Part shown: in pieces, positions 1 through 9,447 of the stretch
How positions within the stretch are numbered: the first letter of the stretch is position 1
Layout: each line of letters starts with the position of its first letter
Assembly: GCF_000247695.1 (NCBI RefSeq)
Contig: NW_004624843.1
Span: forward strand, 1,216,516 to 1,280,515
Source of the DNA: Heterocephalus glaber
Taxonomy: Eukaryota > Chordata > Mammalia > Rodentia > Bathyergidae
Length of the DNA stretch: 64,000 bases
Direction of reading: 5' to 3'
The notes under the pieces: model-generated
Seen by the model: the letters and a program-made list of their open reading frames with translations, nothing else
Database searches by the model: none
What the model was told of the DNA's origin: nothing
Translations under genes and position numbers: made by a program

Positions 1-59
1 AACAAATAGTGGTCTGGAGAAAAAATTCTAACTAGTCTCCACATAGGCCAAATTTTTAA

Positions 60-425
60 AAATTTCAATAGTCATATGACACGTGATGGAAATATAATCT
101 GAGAAATAAGTTATTAGGCAATTTCATCCATGTGTACTGCAAAGTACCACACAGAGTGCCAACTTCTAAGTGCAAACTGAGAAGGTATACGTCAAACACC
201 CGTGACGGCCCCTTGATATTATCCAAATACGCAGTTAAACACGAGATACCTGAGGCTACCACTGGCATAGCAGCACACTGTTTTACAGTAAACTCTTTTA
301 TGTAAGTAGGATTATGCGCTAAAGGATGAAAAGCACAGCATGTTATGATAAGTACCTACACCGGTAACAGGCATTTATCACACTATCGAGTGCTGTGTAC
401 TGTACATAGCTGTATGTGCTTCTTC
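60..425. mobile_element. Old DNA-transposon remnant upstream of the promoter
   Basis: The stretch resembles a dispersed mammalian DNA-transposon family (Tigger/mariner-like) that I recognise by phrases such as CAGTAAACTCTTTTATGTAA and TACTGTACATAGCTGTATGT. It is decayed and has no intact coding frame; a 67-codon minus-strand frame at 65-268 lies inside it and looks fortuitous. Family name not assigned; recognised from memory, without a search. Confidence 0.45.
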
Positions 426-849
426 TGGAAACATACCCTTCTCTCCTTTGATCTCAGTGACTCTTCCTTCCCAACCCACTGATGAGCTCCAGCCTAGTCT
501 CTATCTGCATCTCTTCCTATAGTTTTAAACACAATCTATATATGGATTCTTTCCAGATTCCAGCCTGTGACTCTGATCTCTCCCCTTCGGCAGTTTTAAT
601 AGGCTAGCCAAACAGCCGCTGCAACTTCCAAGAAATAAAAAGCAGCATAAAATCATCCACATTCAGATCCCTCCCTGGAAAATGTGCATCTTTCCCTTAG
701 TAGAATTTTTCATGCCAAAAAATGGTTTTTGCGCATCATGGCAAATAAATACAGCATTATATTTAACTTAATCTGACTCCTACCAATGAACACAAAATGT
801 GTTCCAGAGTAAGAGAAGAAAAACTGCATGAGATGATCTACGGCTCAAA
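426..849. other. Upstream flank with no recognised feature
   Basis: Pyrimidine-rich to AT-rich sequence between the transposon remnant and the CpG island. I see no gene, no clear repeat and no splice-supported exon here. It may include distal promoter sequence, but nothing specific supports that. Confidence 0.5.
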
Positions 850-1293
850 AGGGCAAACTGGCAAAGCAGCGCCCACTCGTTTAGCGGGCCCACTTTCTGG
901 CGCCGGGATAAGCAGCTGCCTCGCGGCCCGCGGGGACTTTCGGAGGTGGATTTGTTCCTCCCACCACCGCCTCGCAGGCTCGAGGACGCGCCGCGGCCGG
1001 AACGCAGCCTCCCCGCCGTCGAGCCCGACAGAAGAGGTGGGCAAGGGGCTGGGCCCACTCGCCGCTCCTGCCCACGTCTGCCCCCCCCCCAAGGGCAAGG
1101 AGCTCCTTTGCTTCACACATTAGAGGTGGCCGATAGTTCTATCTGACAGCAATTGATGCCACTATCCGCGCTTCTAAAGGCGTTTGGAGGGTGGGTCGAG
1201 GACACGGGTCCTTGTCCTCTCCCCGTCGCGCCCTCGCGGCCCCCTCCGAACCGCCGTCGCAGCACGCGGGTACGGGAGCGCGGGCACGCACAA

Positions 1294-1305
1294 TGCGCTT
1301 GCGCC
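1294..1305. promoter_or_regulatory. NRF1-like site
   Basis: TGCGCTTGCGCC is close to the NRF1 palindrome YGCGCAYGCGCR, with one mismatch in the centre. It lies in the CpG island roughly 180-270 bases upstream of the candidate first-exon donors, a typical distance. Prediction by eye only. Confidence 0.4.
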
Positions 1306-1339
1306 AGAGCCCGCCGTCAGCTTCACAGCGCTCTCCCAG

Positions 1340-1347
1340 CCCCGCCC
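1340..1347. promoter_or_regulatory. GC box (Sp/KLF type)
   Basis: CCCCGCCC within the CpG island, reverse complement GGGGCGGG, an exact core match to the Sp1/KLF site. It lies between the NRF1-like and CRE-like sites. Confidence 0.45.
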
Positions 1348-1422
1348 GGGAGCGTCGCTGGGCCTCCCGAGTTCCTTACACAGGCCCCGGCCCGGGGTGC
1401 GTCCGGGATCCACGTCCGTACG

Positions 1423-1432
1423 TGATGACGCA
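1423..1432. promoter_or_regulatory. CRE/ATF-like site
   Basis: TGATGACGCA in the CpG island resembles an ATF/CREB half-site (TGACG). It lies just upstream of the more proximal candidate exon-1 donor. Short motif, so modest confidence. Confidence 0.35.
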
Positions 1433-1439
1433 CGCCTGT

Positions 1440-1566
1440 AGGAAGACGTGGGGACGCAGGCGGGCCATAGAGAGCGTGAGTTTCCGCGTTTGTTCAGCCC
1501 AGCTTGCGTAGTTGGTTCTGCCGGGTTTCTCGGCAGACTTGCGGGGCTGCGGGCTCCGGCAGCCTG
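1440..1566 (+). other. RHBDD1: Candidate non-coding first exon of RHBDD1 (3' part)
   Basis: The CpG island contains two plausible donors on the + strand: GAGC|GTGAGT (GT at 1476) and GCCTG|GTGAGG (GT at 1567). Either could end a 5'UTR exon that joins the acceptor at 23957-23958 in front of the start codon. The transcription start cannot be fixed from sequence; the interval given is where an exon end is most plausible, not a measured exon. Confidence 0.35.
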
Positions 1567-2998
1567 GTGAGGCTGTGGATCCGCGGCCAGCGCCTGCCGG
1601 GGGACCTGCGCAGGGCGGTGCGCGCCGTTGGCACCCTCGGGGGGATCCGAGAGTGCGAGGGCGTCTTCTGGAACCTCTTCCCCGGGCGCTCGCCGCTGTT
1701 GCCAGCGTCGTTGTTGCTGGGGACCGACCTCGCAGGGACGAGGTGCCCCGGCGCCCAGAGGATGGGGTGGCTCTGAGGGAGTTTTGAAGGGTCCTTTCGA
1801 AAGCAGGAAGTTGACAGCGATGTTGCATCAGCGACACAACTTGCAGTCTCAAGCGCTGATGGGACAGTAACTTCTTAACAAGTGTGTGGCAAACCCAACC
1901 CTTGAACCCCAGAGTGGCGTTTCACTTAATAGGGAACGGGAAATCCACCTAAGTGAATTTGGCCCCTTTTTTGCTCATATCTTAAAAACCTTTGAATAGA
2001 TTTTCCAAAAGCGGATCACAGGCTTATGTGTTTTTCCAAAGTGAGCATAAGCTCTTGAATTATCCAGGTGAATTATTGGGTAGTTATGATATTATTGGAT
2101 AGTTAGGTTTCCCTTGTGGAGGCGTTTAGGGCCCTTACAGTACATTCAGTGGCACTAGACTTTTAAAAATTATTTGAAACTTCTTTTACGAAGTCTTCGT
2201 CTTATTTCTCACTTTTTCTTTTTTTTTTTCTTCCTCTAGTTCTAGTAAGCTTTATCTAGAGATCTGTCGTTTGCTGCTGACCAGGCATAGATTGTGAGAA
2301 TGAATTATCTTTCAAAGGATGCTAGCAATGTAGTTATTCCTCAGTTGTTCAGGACTACTAGGATCAGCATTACCTGGTAACTTATTGGAATGCAAATTTT
2401 GGAAACATACCTAAGATTTACTGAATCAAAATATTTGAGCAAGTCTTCCAGTTGGTCCCAGTACACTTGGGTGGTAATGTTGAAAAGCTACTGTAGCCAT
2501 AAAGAATACCCATTGTGCTGTCACAGATAATGAAATTTGAATTGAGGTGTAATAATAGAACCTTGGACTCACTTAAATGTTACTTTATGGGATTGTAAAT
2601 ATTCCAAGACTCAAGAAAATTTTTTAATACCAACACATACAAAACACTGAAGATGAGATGTTATAAGTAACTTGCTAGAACTTCATGAAATAAACATATA
2701 GATTGTGCTGGAAGCATTCTTTGTTAGGTTAGATGAATTTAGTGCCTAGGTATGAGCACTGCTGAGAGGATGTTATATCTCTTTACTTCCAGATTCAGTT
2801 GTATTCTAAATGGTCCAGTGTTGGATGCAGGGTCTGTTAGAAGTTATAGCCATGTGTACTAATACTAATGCTGTTGAGGCTGTAGTATTTTAAAAAATCA
2901 TATTAGAATAGTAATCACGTCAGAATAGTTTTTAATTCTGGTCTTCTGGTTCCTTCAGCTAAGTTATACCTACTTTACTGAGGAGGATTTAGTCATGT

Positions 2999-3058
2999 CT
3001 AGAAGTAAGTGTTAGCGTGCTCGCTTCGGCAGCACATATACTAGAAGTAAGTGCTAGC
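2999..3058 (+). pseudogene. 3'-truncated U6 snRNA retropseudogene with target-site duplications
   Basis: Bases 3017-3040 match the first 24 nucleotides of U6 snRNA exactly, starting at U6 position 1 (GTGCTCGCTTCGGC, then the AGCACATATA segment). The match then stops. It is flanked by an 18-base direct repeat, CTAGAAGTAAGTGTTAGC at 2999-3016 and CTAGAAGTAAGTGCTAGC at 3041-3058, differing at one base. The repeat is best read as a target-site duplication. The shared CTA at 3041-3043 could belong to either U6 or the repeat. There is no poly(A) tail. The insert contains only the 5' stem-loop and cannot be a functional U6 gene; no PSE or TATA promoter is evident upstream. Confidence 0.85.
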
Positions 3059-3552
3059 TTTAGAGATGAGAAACATTGTCAGAGCAGTGACTGCAAGCAA
3101 AAGCCACGACTGACAGTGATTCTACCTTCCTTATGCCTGTGTCGTACAGCTCTGCCATAGCAAAACAGGCCCATATTTACTTTCCATACCTCCATTTTCT
3201 GGTAGGATCACAGGAGATAGACCCTCAACCTGCTGCTTTTTCAAACTGTTGGATGTGGTGTTTTCTTACAGCCGTTCCTTTTCCTTTTAAAGGGGCTGCT
3301 TTAGGGGTACTAAGAGAAATATTCAGGATCTGAAGCCACTGCCCTAAAGTCTAGCTTCACTGCAGTGCTGGAAAGGGTCAGTGCCAACCTGCAGCCTACG
3401 TATCGAATTACTTTGGAGAACACTGCTTCTAAGGCCACACGGGGCTCCTGGATATCGTGGGTGAGAGTTTTCAGGTAAACATGTCACTTCAGGTGTCAAG
3501 TTCTATAAATAATTTTGTTAACCTTCCTATTAAACACTATCTCATCATGAAA

Positions 3553-3680
3553 CATTCGGGGTTTTTTTTCCATTTAGTTTATTGGTACATTTTAGGTATA
3601 CAGTACAGTTACATTCATCAGTGGGATCTCGTACCTTTACATGATGTTGAAACATTCATTTTTTTGAAATCCATAAATAT
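3553..3680 (-). repeat. Probable short L1 3'-end fragment
   Basis: A T-rich start followed by TTTATTGGTACATTTTAGG and a run resembling the antisense 3' end of rodent L1 elements, similar to the block at 17966-18040. Short and diverged, so tentative. Confidence 0.35.
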
Positions 3681-3714
3681 TTTTTTCTCCATTTAAAAAA
3701 AGGCAGATACATAG

Positions 3715-3920
3715 CAGTGGTTTTGAGTCTGGCAGAACTTTCTTTGAGTCCTGCCTCCCCTAAGTATTGATTGTGTTCAGTAGACAAATTAACATCTTCC
3801 CAGCTTTAATTTCCTCTGTAAAATAGGGGTCATAGGGTGCCTTCCTCAGATCATTGAAGTAGAATAGTGTGTAAAACATGTCAACCGTATGTTAGGCACA
3901 GAAGCTTAATAAATGTGGCC
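3715..3920 (+). repeat. MIR SINE
   Basis: Matches the MIR layout in sense orientation: GAGTCTGGCAGAAC-like start, then TTAATTTCCTCTGTAAAATA (the 'cctcatctgtaaaatg' core) and a tail ending in TTAGGCACAGAAGCTTAATA. Ancient and diverged. Confidence 0.65.
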
Positions 3921-4605
3921 TTTTGGGGAGGGGAAGAAAGGGGAAAAGGAAAACCTTTGTCTCATCATTTCTTTATAATATATTTTATAAGTAAGGTAAT
4001 TATTTGTACATAACTGCACTGCTTATGTGATAAAGGTGCTAGAGTGAATGGTTTCATATTCTTGTGAATCAGAGAAAGCAAATAATGGAGAAAAAAATGT
4101 TAATGTGTTAGAAAACTCTTCAATTTTATCTTAACAGAGAAACTTCTAGAAATTATTTTGTTAGTTTACTGGAAGATCAGGGGATACTAAATATTTGAGT
4201 ATCTTTGGTGATTCTGCTGTAGGTGCCCTTAATGGGGACAGTAAGCTATATAATAGGAGATGCTGACTGTTACAGGAAATGGTACCTTAATTCAAAATGT
4301 ACACTCAAGTATTAGAAAATGTCTGAAAGAGTTAATATTTTTTCCAATATGGGTGCTTAATGAGAGCAAACTAAAAACTTTTGAGTTCCATTTTTCTAAA
4401 AAAGTAATAAGAATCCTGTATATTTTTCTGTACATATTGCTATGAATATATGAACACAAAGTAGTTAGAACATTTATATTAAGTTATAATTTTGTTCACT
4501 TGGCGGTGTATTGTAATATGAGGATGGGAGCTAAGTGTAAAAGGAAATTATACATTTATGTAAAGTTACATATGTGCCTATATATATGTAAAATTTCTTT
4601 TAAAA

Positions 4606-4820
4606 TGTTAAAAAGCCAGGCTTGGTGGTGCACACCTGTATTCTACATACTGTGGGAGGCTGAGGCAGGAGGATTGTGTATTCAGTTCCAGCTTGAATAA
4701 CTTAGTTAGTGACTTGTTGAGATCCTGACTCAGAAGTAAAAAATGGAAAAGGGCTGGGGGTGTAGTTTGGTGTGAAGGCCCTGGGTTCTACCCCAGTACC
4801 TCAAAACAACCAGAAAAAAC
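4606..4820 (+). repeat. B1-ID dimeric SINE
   Basis: The left half is B1-like (GCCAGGCTTGGTGGTGCACA, then GAGGCTGAGGCAGGAGGATT). After an A-rich linker the right half is ID-like (GGGCTGGGGGTGTAGTTTGG, ending CCCCAGTACC and an A-rich tail). This is the composite architecture of rodent B1-ID/B4-type SINEs. Confidence 0.75.
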
Positions 4821-6059
4821 CTCAGCACTGTTTAAAAAGTAGAATCTGTGCTTTAAAAAGATAGATTTCCTTTAATGCTACAGTTACATCATTTAAGCAG
4901 TAGTCCTTGGTTTTTTGGGAGTTTTTTTTTCCTGAGCTGGCCTCTCTTCAGCAGAATCTTATTTGGAAAGTTCAGGATTGGAGAGGCTTTAAGATTAATG
5001 AGGTAGAAGGCCCAGGCTCTTGATCCAGGGCAGCCATAGTCCGAGGCAGAGGCAGGGTCAGGGAACCCAGGATTCCAGGGATCTGAGTGTGAAACCATCT
5101 GTGGGTTAGAAAACCTTAGGGCATAAGCTGTCCTTCAGAATTAACGACATGAAGAATTCTGGTGAGTGGGATTCACTAACCTGTACTGCAGTCAGATCCC
5201 AGGGTTTTCAGCAGAGCCCATCTATGTGTGGCTTCTCAGGCAGAGGCACGAGTGATTACTTTTTTAAATGCAGCCTTTAGCCTGACGTATATTGTACAAA
5301 AAAAGGATTCTGTACATATTTTTGACAAAATTAGCTTAAAAAGTCCCTCTAAAGTTGTGACAGCTGTATCACTATTGAAAGCTATTTAGTATTTTAACTA
5401 TTGTTTAGCATGACAAATGACTTAGGGAAAAACAAGGAGTCAGGAAATACACATATGACTTGTGTTTACTATCCACTGTTTTTTGTTGTATGAAAGCAGC
5501 TGGTCTGCATTTATATAGTGAAGTGTTTTTTTAAGAGTTAATTCTTAGTTAATGAGCTTTCATAAGAAAAATAATCTCGAATGCTAAGTATTTGTTAGGT
5601 TGTTATTAATTGCGGGAGTAGTAATATTACATTGTCTTTTTTTCATCCATTGAGGGGTTCCTGGTGACAGCTGGAGGGTGGGGGAGGGGGAGTCACGTTC
5701 AGTCAACCAGCTGCCGTGTGCAGCATCATGATGGTGATATTTCAAAGCCAGTGGATAATTTTGGCTGTATTCAGAAAAGAAAATATATCAGATTTCTGGG
5801 ATGCAATAGATGGTGTGCAAGGACCCTTTGGGATTTAGATGGTCGCCAACTAACAGTGTGTGCGTTCAGGTTTGCGTGTTGGTGTTATTTACAGTCTAGT
5901 TTCTTGGACTTTGTTGCATGCACATCATAATTACTAAGCAATAAAGTGTAGTTCCATGAGGGAAAAGGCTCATTACGGTAGGGAGAGGAAAGGAGAGTGA
6001 AAACAAACTTTGGTGATATGCTGTCTGCTTTCATATAAGATGTTATTTTATTTATTCTT

Positions 6060-6215
6060 CTCAGTGACTTGGAAGTAAGTGGATTGTCCCCCCGTCTGTG
6101 GATAAAGATATAGAAGCATTGCAGGAGTGATTATATGACTTGCCCAAGGCCACATACGAGTAAGTGGTGGCACCCAGATTTACCCCAGATCTTCTGACTT
6201 GAGCTCCAGGAATGT
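6060..6215 (-). repeat. MIR SINE
   Basis: The antisense MIR core is visible: GACTTGCCCAAGGCCACATA followed by a GAGTAAGTGGTGG-like stretch and a CTGACTTGAGCTCC end. Diverged. Confidence 0.7.
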
Positions 6216-6336
6216 TGTCATGATACCAGCAGCTGATTTGCCACAGTGCTGACTTGCTTATGCATTTTAAATCCAAAATCCCAATATTGAGATACTAATG
6301 AATAAAATTTATACACATTACAGTTTTATATAAAAC

Positions 6337-6372
6337 GTATGTGTGTGTATGTGTATGTGTGTCTGTGTGTTG
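6337..6372. repeat. Imperfect (GT)n microsatellite
   Basis: GT/GTAT-rich tract GTATGTGTGTGTATGTGTAT continuing to about 6372. No gene function suggested. Confidence 0.8.
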
Positions 6373-6907
6373 GTAGCTGCATATAATTTTGCAGTTTTTC
6401 CTCGAGGAAAAAAGTCCCTTGGGCAACATTGAAAGAAATTGTGCCACCTCTTCTCATGTGACTAGTACTAGCAATTTTGGGGTTATGAGTGTTGCAGGGA
6501 ATCAGTTGTGATTCCAAATTTGAACAAAGGTAGAAATATTGTACATACATCCTGTGCAGTCTCTTCCTTCACACCAACATATTAAAAGATACTCCTTTTT
6601 TTGTCTTTCAAGGCATGTTAATTTTATATTAATAAGGGACAGTTTTAGCTTTCTAAATTCTAGCCTGTAGCTATCACGTTCATCACATAATGACTGGAGA
6701 TGAATCCTTGTATTTTCCTGAAATGATACTCTGTTGTTACTCTATTTTGGATGGTGATTCAAGAGTCAGCTTATCTTTTCATTGCCACAGACTGCCGGCA
6801 GTTGAATTTTCTTTTTCTTTTTCTCTCTTCACACCCCACATAAAACTTTGAAACTTATTTTTAATGTTTTTGGAACACTCCATGTACCTTGATACACAGT
6901 TTTAATA

Positions 6908-7331
6908 CAAATATTCCTTGTTTAACGACCTGCCTGTTCAGTGACGTTCAGACGTTTGACTGAGGCACGCTGTTTGAACTTAGCACCTGCTGCTTGAATT
7001 TACAGCCTTTTTTTGGGTACTGTTCTGTACATCTTGCCTTTAGAGCCTTGATGTCTTTTTCTTTGTACAGTACACCTGGTTTGTACAGTACTGTAATGTT
7101 TGGTGATTGTACTGTACAGTACCATAGTTTTATGTTCTCATGTACATCATAGTACTGCATGTAAGAGTTATGCAAATAGAAGCCAAGTCATCAAGTTGGA
7201 GTTTCCTATGACTATTTCTTTGTTCTGAATATTGTAATATACATACTGTATACAATTCCTCAGTTAGTGACCAATTCATTTAACAACCTAATTGCAGAAA
7301 TGGAACTCCGTCATTAAATGAGGAATGTTTG
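6908..7331. mobile_element. Tigger-like (pogo/Tc1-mariner) non-autonomous DNA transposon
   Basis: The ends form inverted repeats: CAAATATTCCTTGTTTAACG at 6908 pairs with the reverse complement of the end at 7331 (CAAACATTCCTCATTTAATG), about 16 of 20 matching. The 5' end is preceded by TA, the target of Tc1/mariner-pogo elements; a TA lies two bases beyond the 3' end. At about 424 bp with no transposase frame it is MITE-like. The interior contains several GTAC-rich self-complementary patches around 7060-7130. Confidence 0.6.
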
Positions 7332-7369
7332 CATAGTTCTTTATCCCATGCTCATGCTCATCTTTGCTT

Positions 7370-7455
7370 CCCTTTCTAGGCTGTGGTTTCCTGAAAGGAT
7401 AGTGTGTGTTTCTTAGTAGATGTTCAGACATTTGTTCAATGAAGGAATTCAGGCA
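7370..7455 (+). repeat. Probable L2 3'-end fragment
   Basis: The pattern 'TTTCTTAGTAGATGTTCAGA ... TTGTTCAATGAAGGAATT' resembles the 3' terminus of L2 LINEs (cacatagtaggtgctcaataaatatttgttgaatgaatg). Short and diverged. Confidence 0.4.
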
Positions 7456-9318
7456 GAGGTACAAAATCAAATGGATAATACTTATTGCTGTGGTTTCACA
7501 TTATTGGTTTTCTTTTCTGTGTTCATGATTGGAGAAATGTGATGATCTATGTTTATAAATGAATTATATGATAGTGAAAGATGATGATGCACATCTCTCT
7601 TTAGGAAAGCATTCAGAACACTTTCATGTTTCTTCCTGAAGACCATGCTATTGAAGAGTTTGAAGAAGCCTCTTTGATTTTATTTCGGTTTTGATTGGAT
7701 GAATGGTTGATTATCCTAAAGTTCTAGGCAGAGCCTTTCATTAAGTGACATTTTGTTAAATGTGTGTACTGGTCTTATTTTCAATGGTAAATAAAGGCAG
7801 GGAGTTTTAGCACAAAGTCTTTAGAAAAATCACTTCAGTAATTAGAAATACCCAAACCTTAACTTTGTGAAAACAGAAAACAAATTTCAGACTGTCTTTC
7901 CATTTGAGACACATTCTTTATCCAGTATCCAAGTACGTACACAAAGTATGTGACTTTGAGAAGACTTTTTTATGTAGAACTTGTTTTCATGTGACATCAT
8001 TAGCTCTGTGTATTGCATTCAGTAGAAATGGGAATTGGTGTTACTTGAAATAAACTGAGATCTGTTTGTCAGCCCTTGCAAATGCCTAGTATTTGGGAGG
8101 TCTTTGATTACAAACAGCAGAAGCACAGTTATCTAATTTATCCAGGTAGCTTAGTTCACAACAAGAAATATATTAAAAGAATCAACAGAAAACCCAAATC
8201 ACCAGACCTTCATAAGGGTCAGCAGCTAGTGAGTTCTTGGGTAGACTCGGTAGATCTGGAAAGCTCTTCAAGTTAATGCTCTGAGGATTATCTCTGAAAG
8301 TTGTTGGTCCCAGTATCGCTGCATAAATTCTAAATTCCAGGGAGAGTTATTCCAGCTTTGCTCACTACCACTTTGTACCCGAGCAGGAGAGGGAAACCCT
8401 TGATTGACAGCTCTGCCTTCCTCCCAATACCGTATGCTGTGAGAGCAGGGGATGCAGTCATGTTATTGAGAGAATAAGGTATTGATGCTAGTCAGGGAGA
8501 GGTCCCTAAGCTGTTTCCTGTCACCAAGTAATTTGTGGATGTCCCGTGTGCTTTGTGGAAACAACACAGCTTTGAAGCCCAGCGTGATTTTCCCCCTCAA
8601 TTGACTAGTTCTTGTGCAGAGTGTTTCAGTGACATAAATAATTCACAAACAATTCTTACACAGGATTAAATGAGAGGTGGTGGCAGCAGCTATCACTTTT
8701 TCATTGACTTTAGTTAGACAGATCTGATGTGGAGCAAATATGAAAATGGAATTATTTAAACCCTCTTGAAGGGGGTGATCGTGGGTGCTTGCACTGCAGC
8801 TCCCTGTGTGCCTCCTGGCTTAGAAATGTAGGTCTGAAGGGTCGTCAGCCGGAAAACCTTAATGAGACCTCATTACACGAAAACCTGTGTCGAAGAGAGA
8901 GGGAACTGGCTTCTGATTGATACCAGAAATCACGAGTGGTGATGGTTCAGAATTGAGTTGGCACCGGTTCACCCCAGCTGAGGAGCAAAATTCAGAATTA
9001 TATACAAAATCTAGTAGTTTCATCTTTTAGTTATTGTTATGTGTAAATATAATTAATCATTTCTTTGGAGACCATAACAGTTTTAAAAAAAGGAGAAAGT
9101 AAAACTTTGTCAGCTGACTTTTGAGATTTTTTTTTTAATCCCCCCAAATCAAGGCTCATTAAATTCTTAAATCTTCAGATGATCCTGGCAGAAACTGGTT
9201 TGAGATTTTATAATATAATTTATTTTAATTGAAAATCATTTCTGCTTTCATGTTCCTTTTACATACCTTATTTTATTGTTTAAAAAGTATATATAATTGA
9301 ATGATATGATGCAGTTTA

Positions 9319-9447
9319 AAAAGTAGGATCACAGACCCAGGGATTTAGCTCAGTAGCACTGCAACTGCCTCACAAGGGCAAGGTTCTGAGTTCGATCCCC
9401 AGTACCGCCAAAAAACTCGCCCAAAACAAAAAAAGTAGGATTATAGA
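9319..9447 (+). mobile_element. ID SINE with target-site duplications
   Basis: tRNA-Ala-derived ID body at about 9336-9411: GGGATTTAGCTCAGTAGCAC (A box region), then GAGTTCGATCCCCAGTACC (B box and 3' end), then an A-rich tail. Flanked by near-identical repeats AAGTAGGATCACAGA (9321-9335) and AAGTAGGATTATAGA (9433-9447), 13 of 15 matching. Confidence 0.8.

Larger units (their letters stand above)
850..1770 (+). promoter_or_regulatory. RHBDD1: CpG-island promoter, probably of RHBDD1
   Basis: This is the only long GC-rich, CpG-dense block in an otherwise AT-rich, CpG-poor window. It lies about 22 kb upstream of the RHBDD1 start-codon exon on the same strand, the usual arrangement for a housekeeping TATA-less promoter followed by a non-coding first exon. 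It contains a GC box, an NRF1-like palindrome and a CRE-like site, and two good splice donors (GT at 1476 and at 1567). Overlapping GC-rich reading frames on both strands share no recognisable domain and are by-products of base composition. Divergent transcription to the minus strand is possible, as at many CpG islands, but not shown by the sequence. Confidence 0.8.

Noticed and set aside
850..1770. Bidirectional promoter for a divergent gene
   Set aside because: No exon with splice support or homology was found on the minus strand between 1 and 850, so a second gene is not supported within the window.
1376..1852. 158-codon minus-strand frame (and several overlapping frames) in the CpG island
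   Set aside because: GC-rich sequence has few stop codons. The peptides are Arg/Pro/Gly-rich, overlap on both strands and show no recognisable domain or splice context.
3017..3043. Functional U6 snRNA gene
   Set aside because: Only the first 24-27 bases are present, with no downstream U6 sequence and no Pol III terminator or upstream PSE/TATA.
9336..9411. tRNA-Ala gene
   Set aside because: tRNA-like A and B boxes are present but the acceptor stem and cloverleaf do not close, and an A tail with target-site duplication shows an ID SINE. The same holds for the other ID copies.
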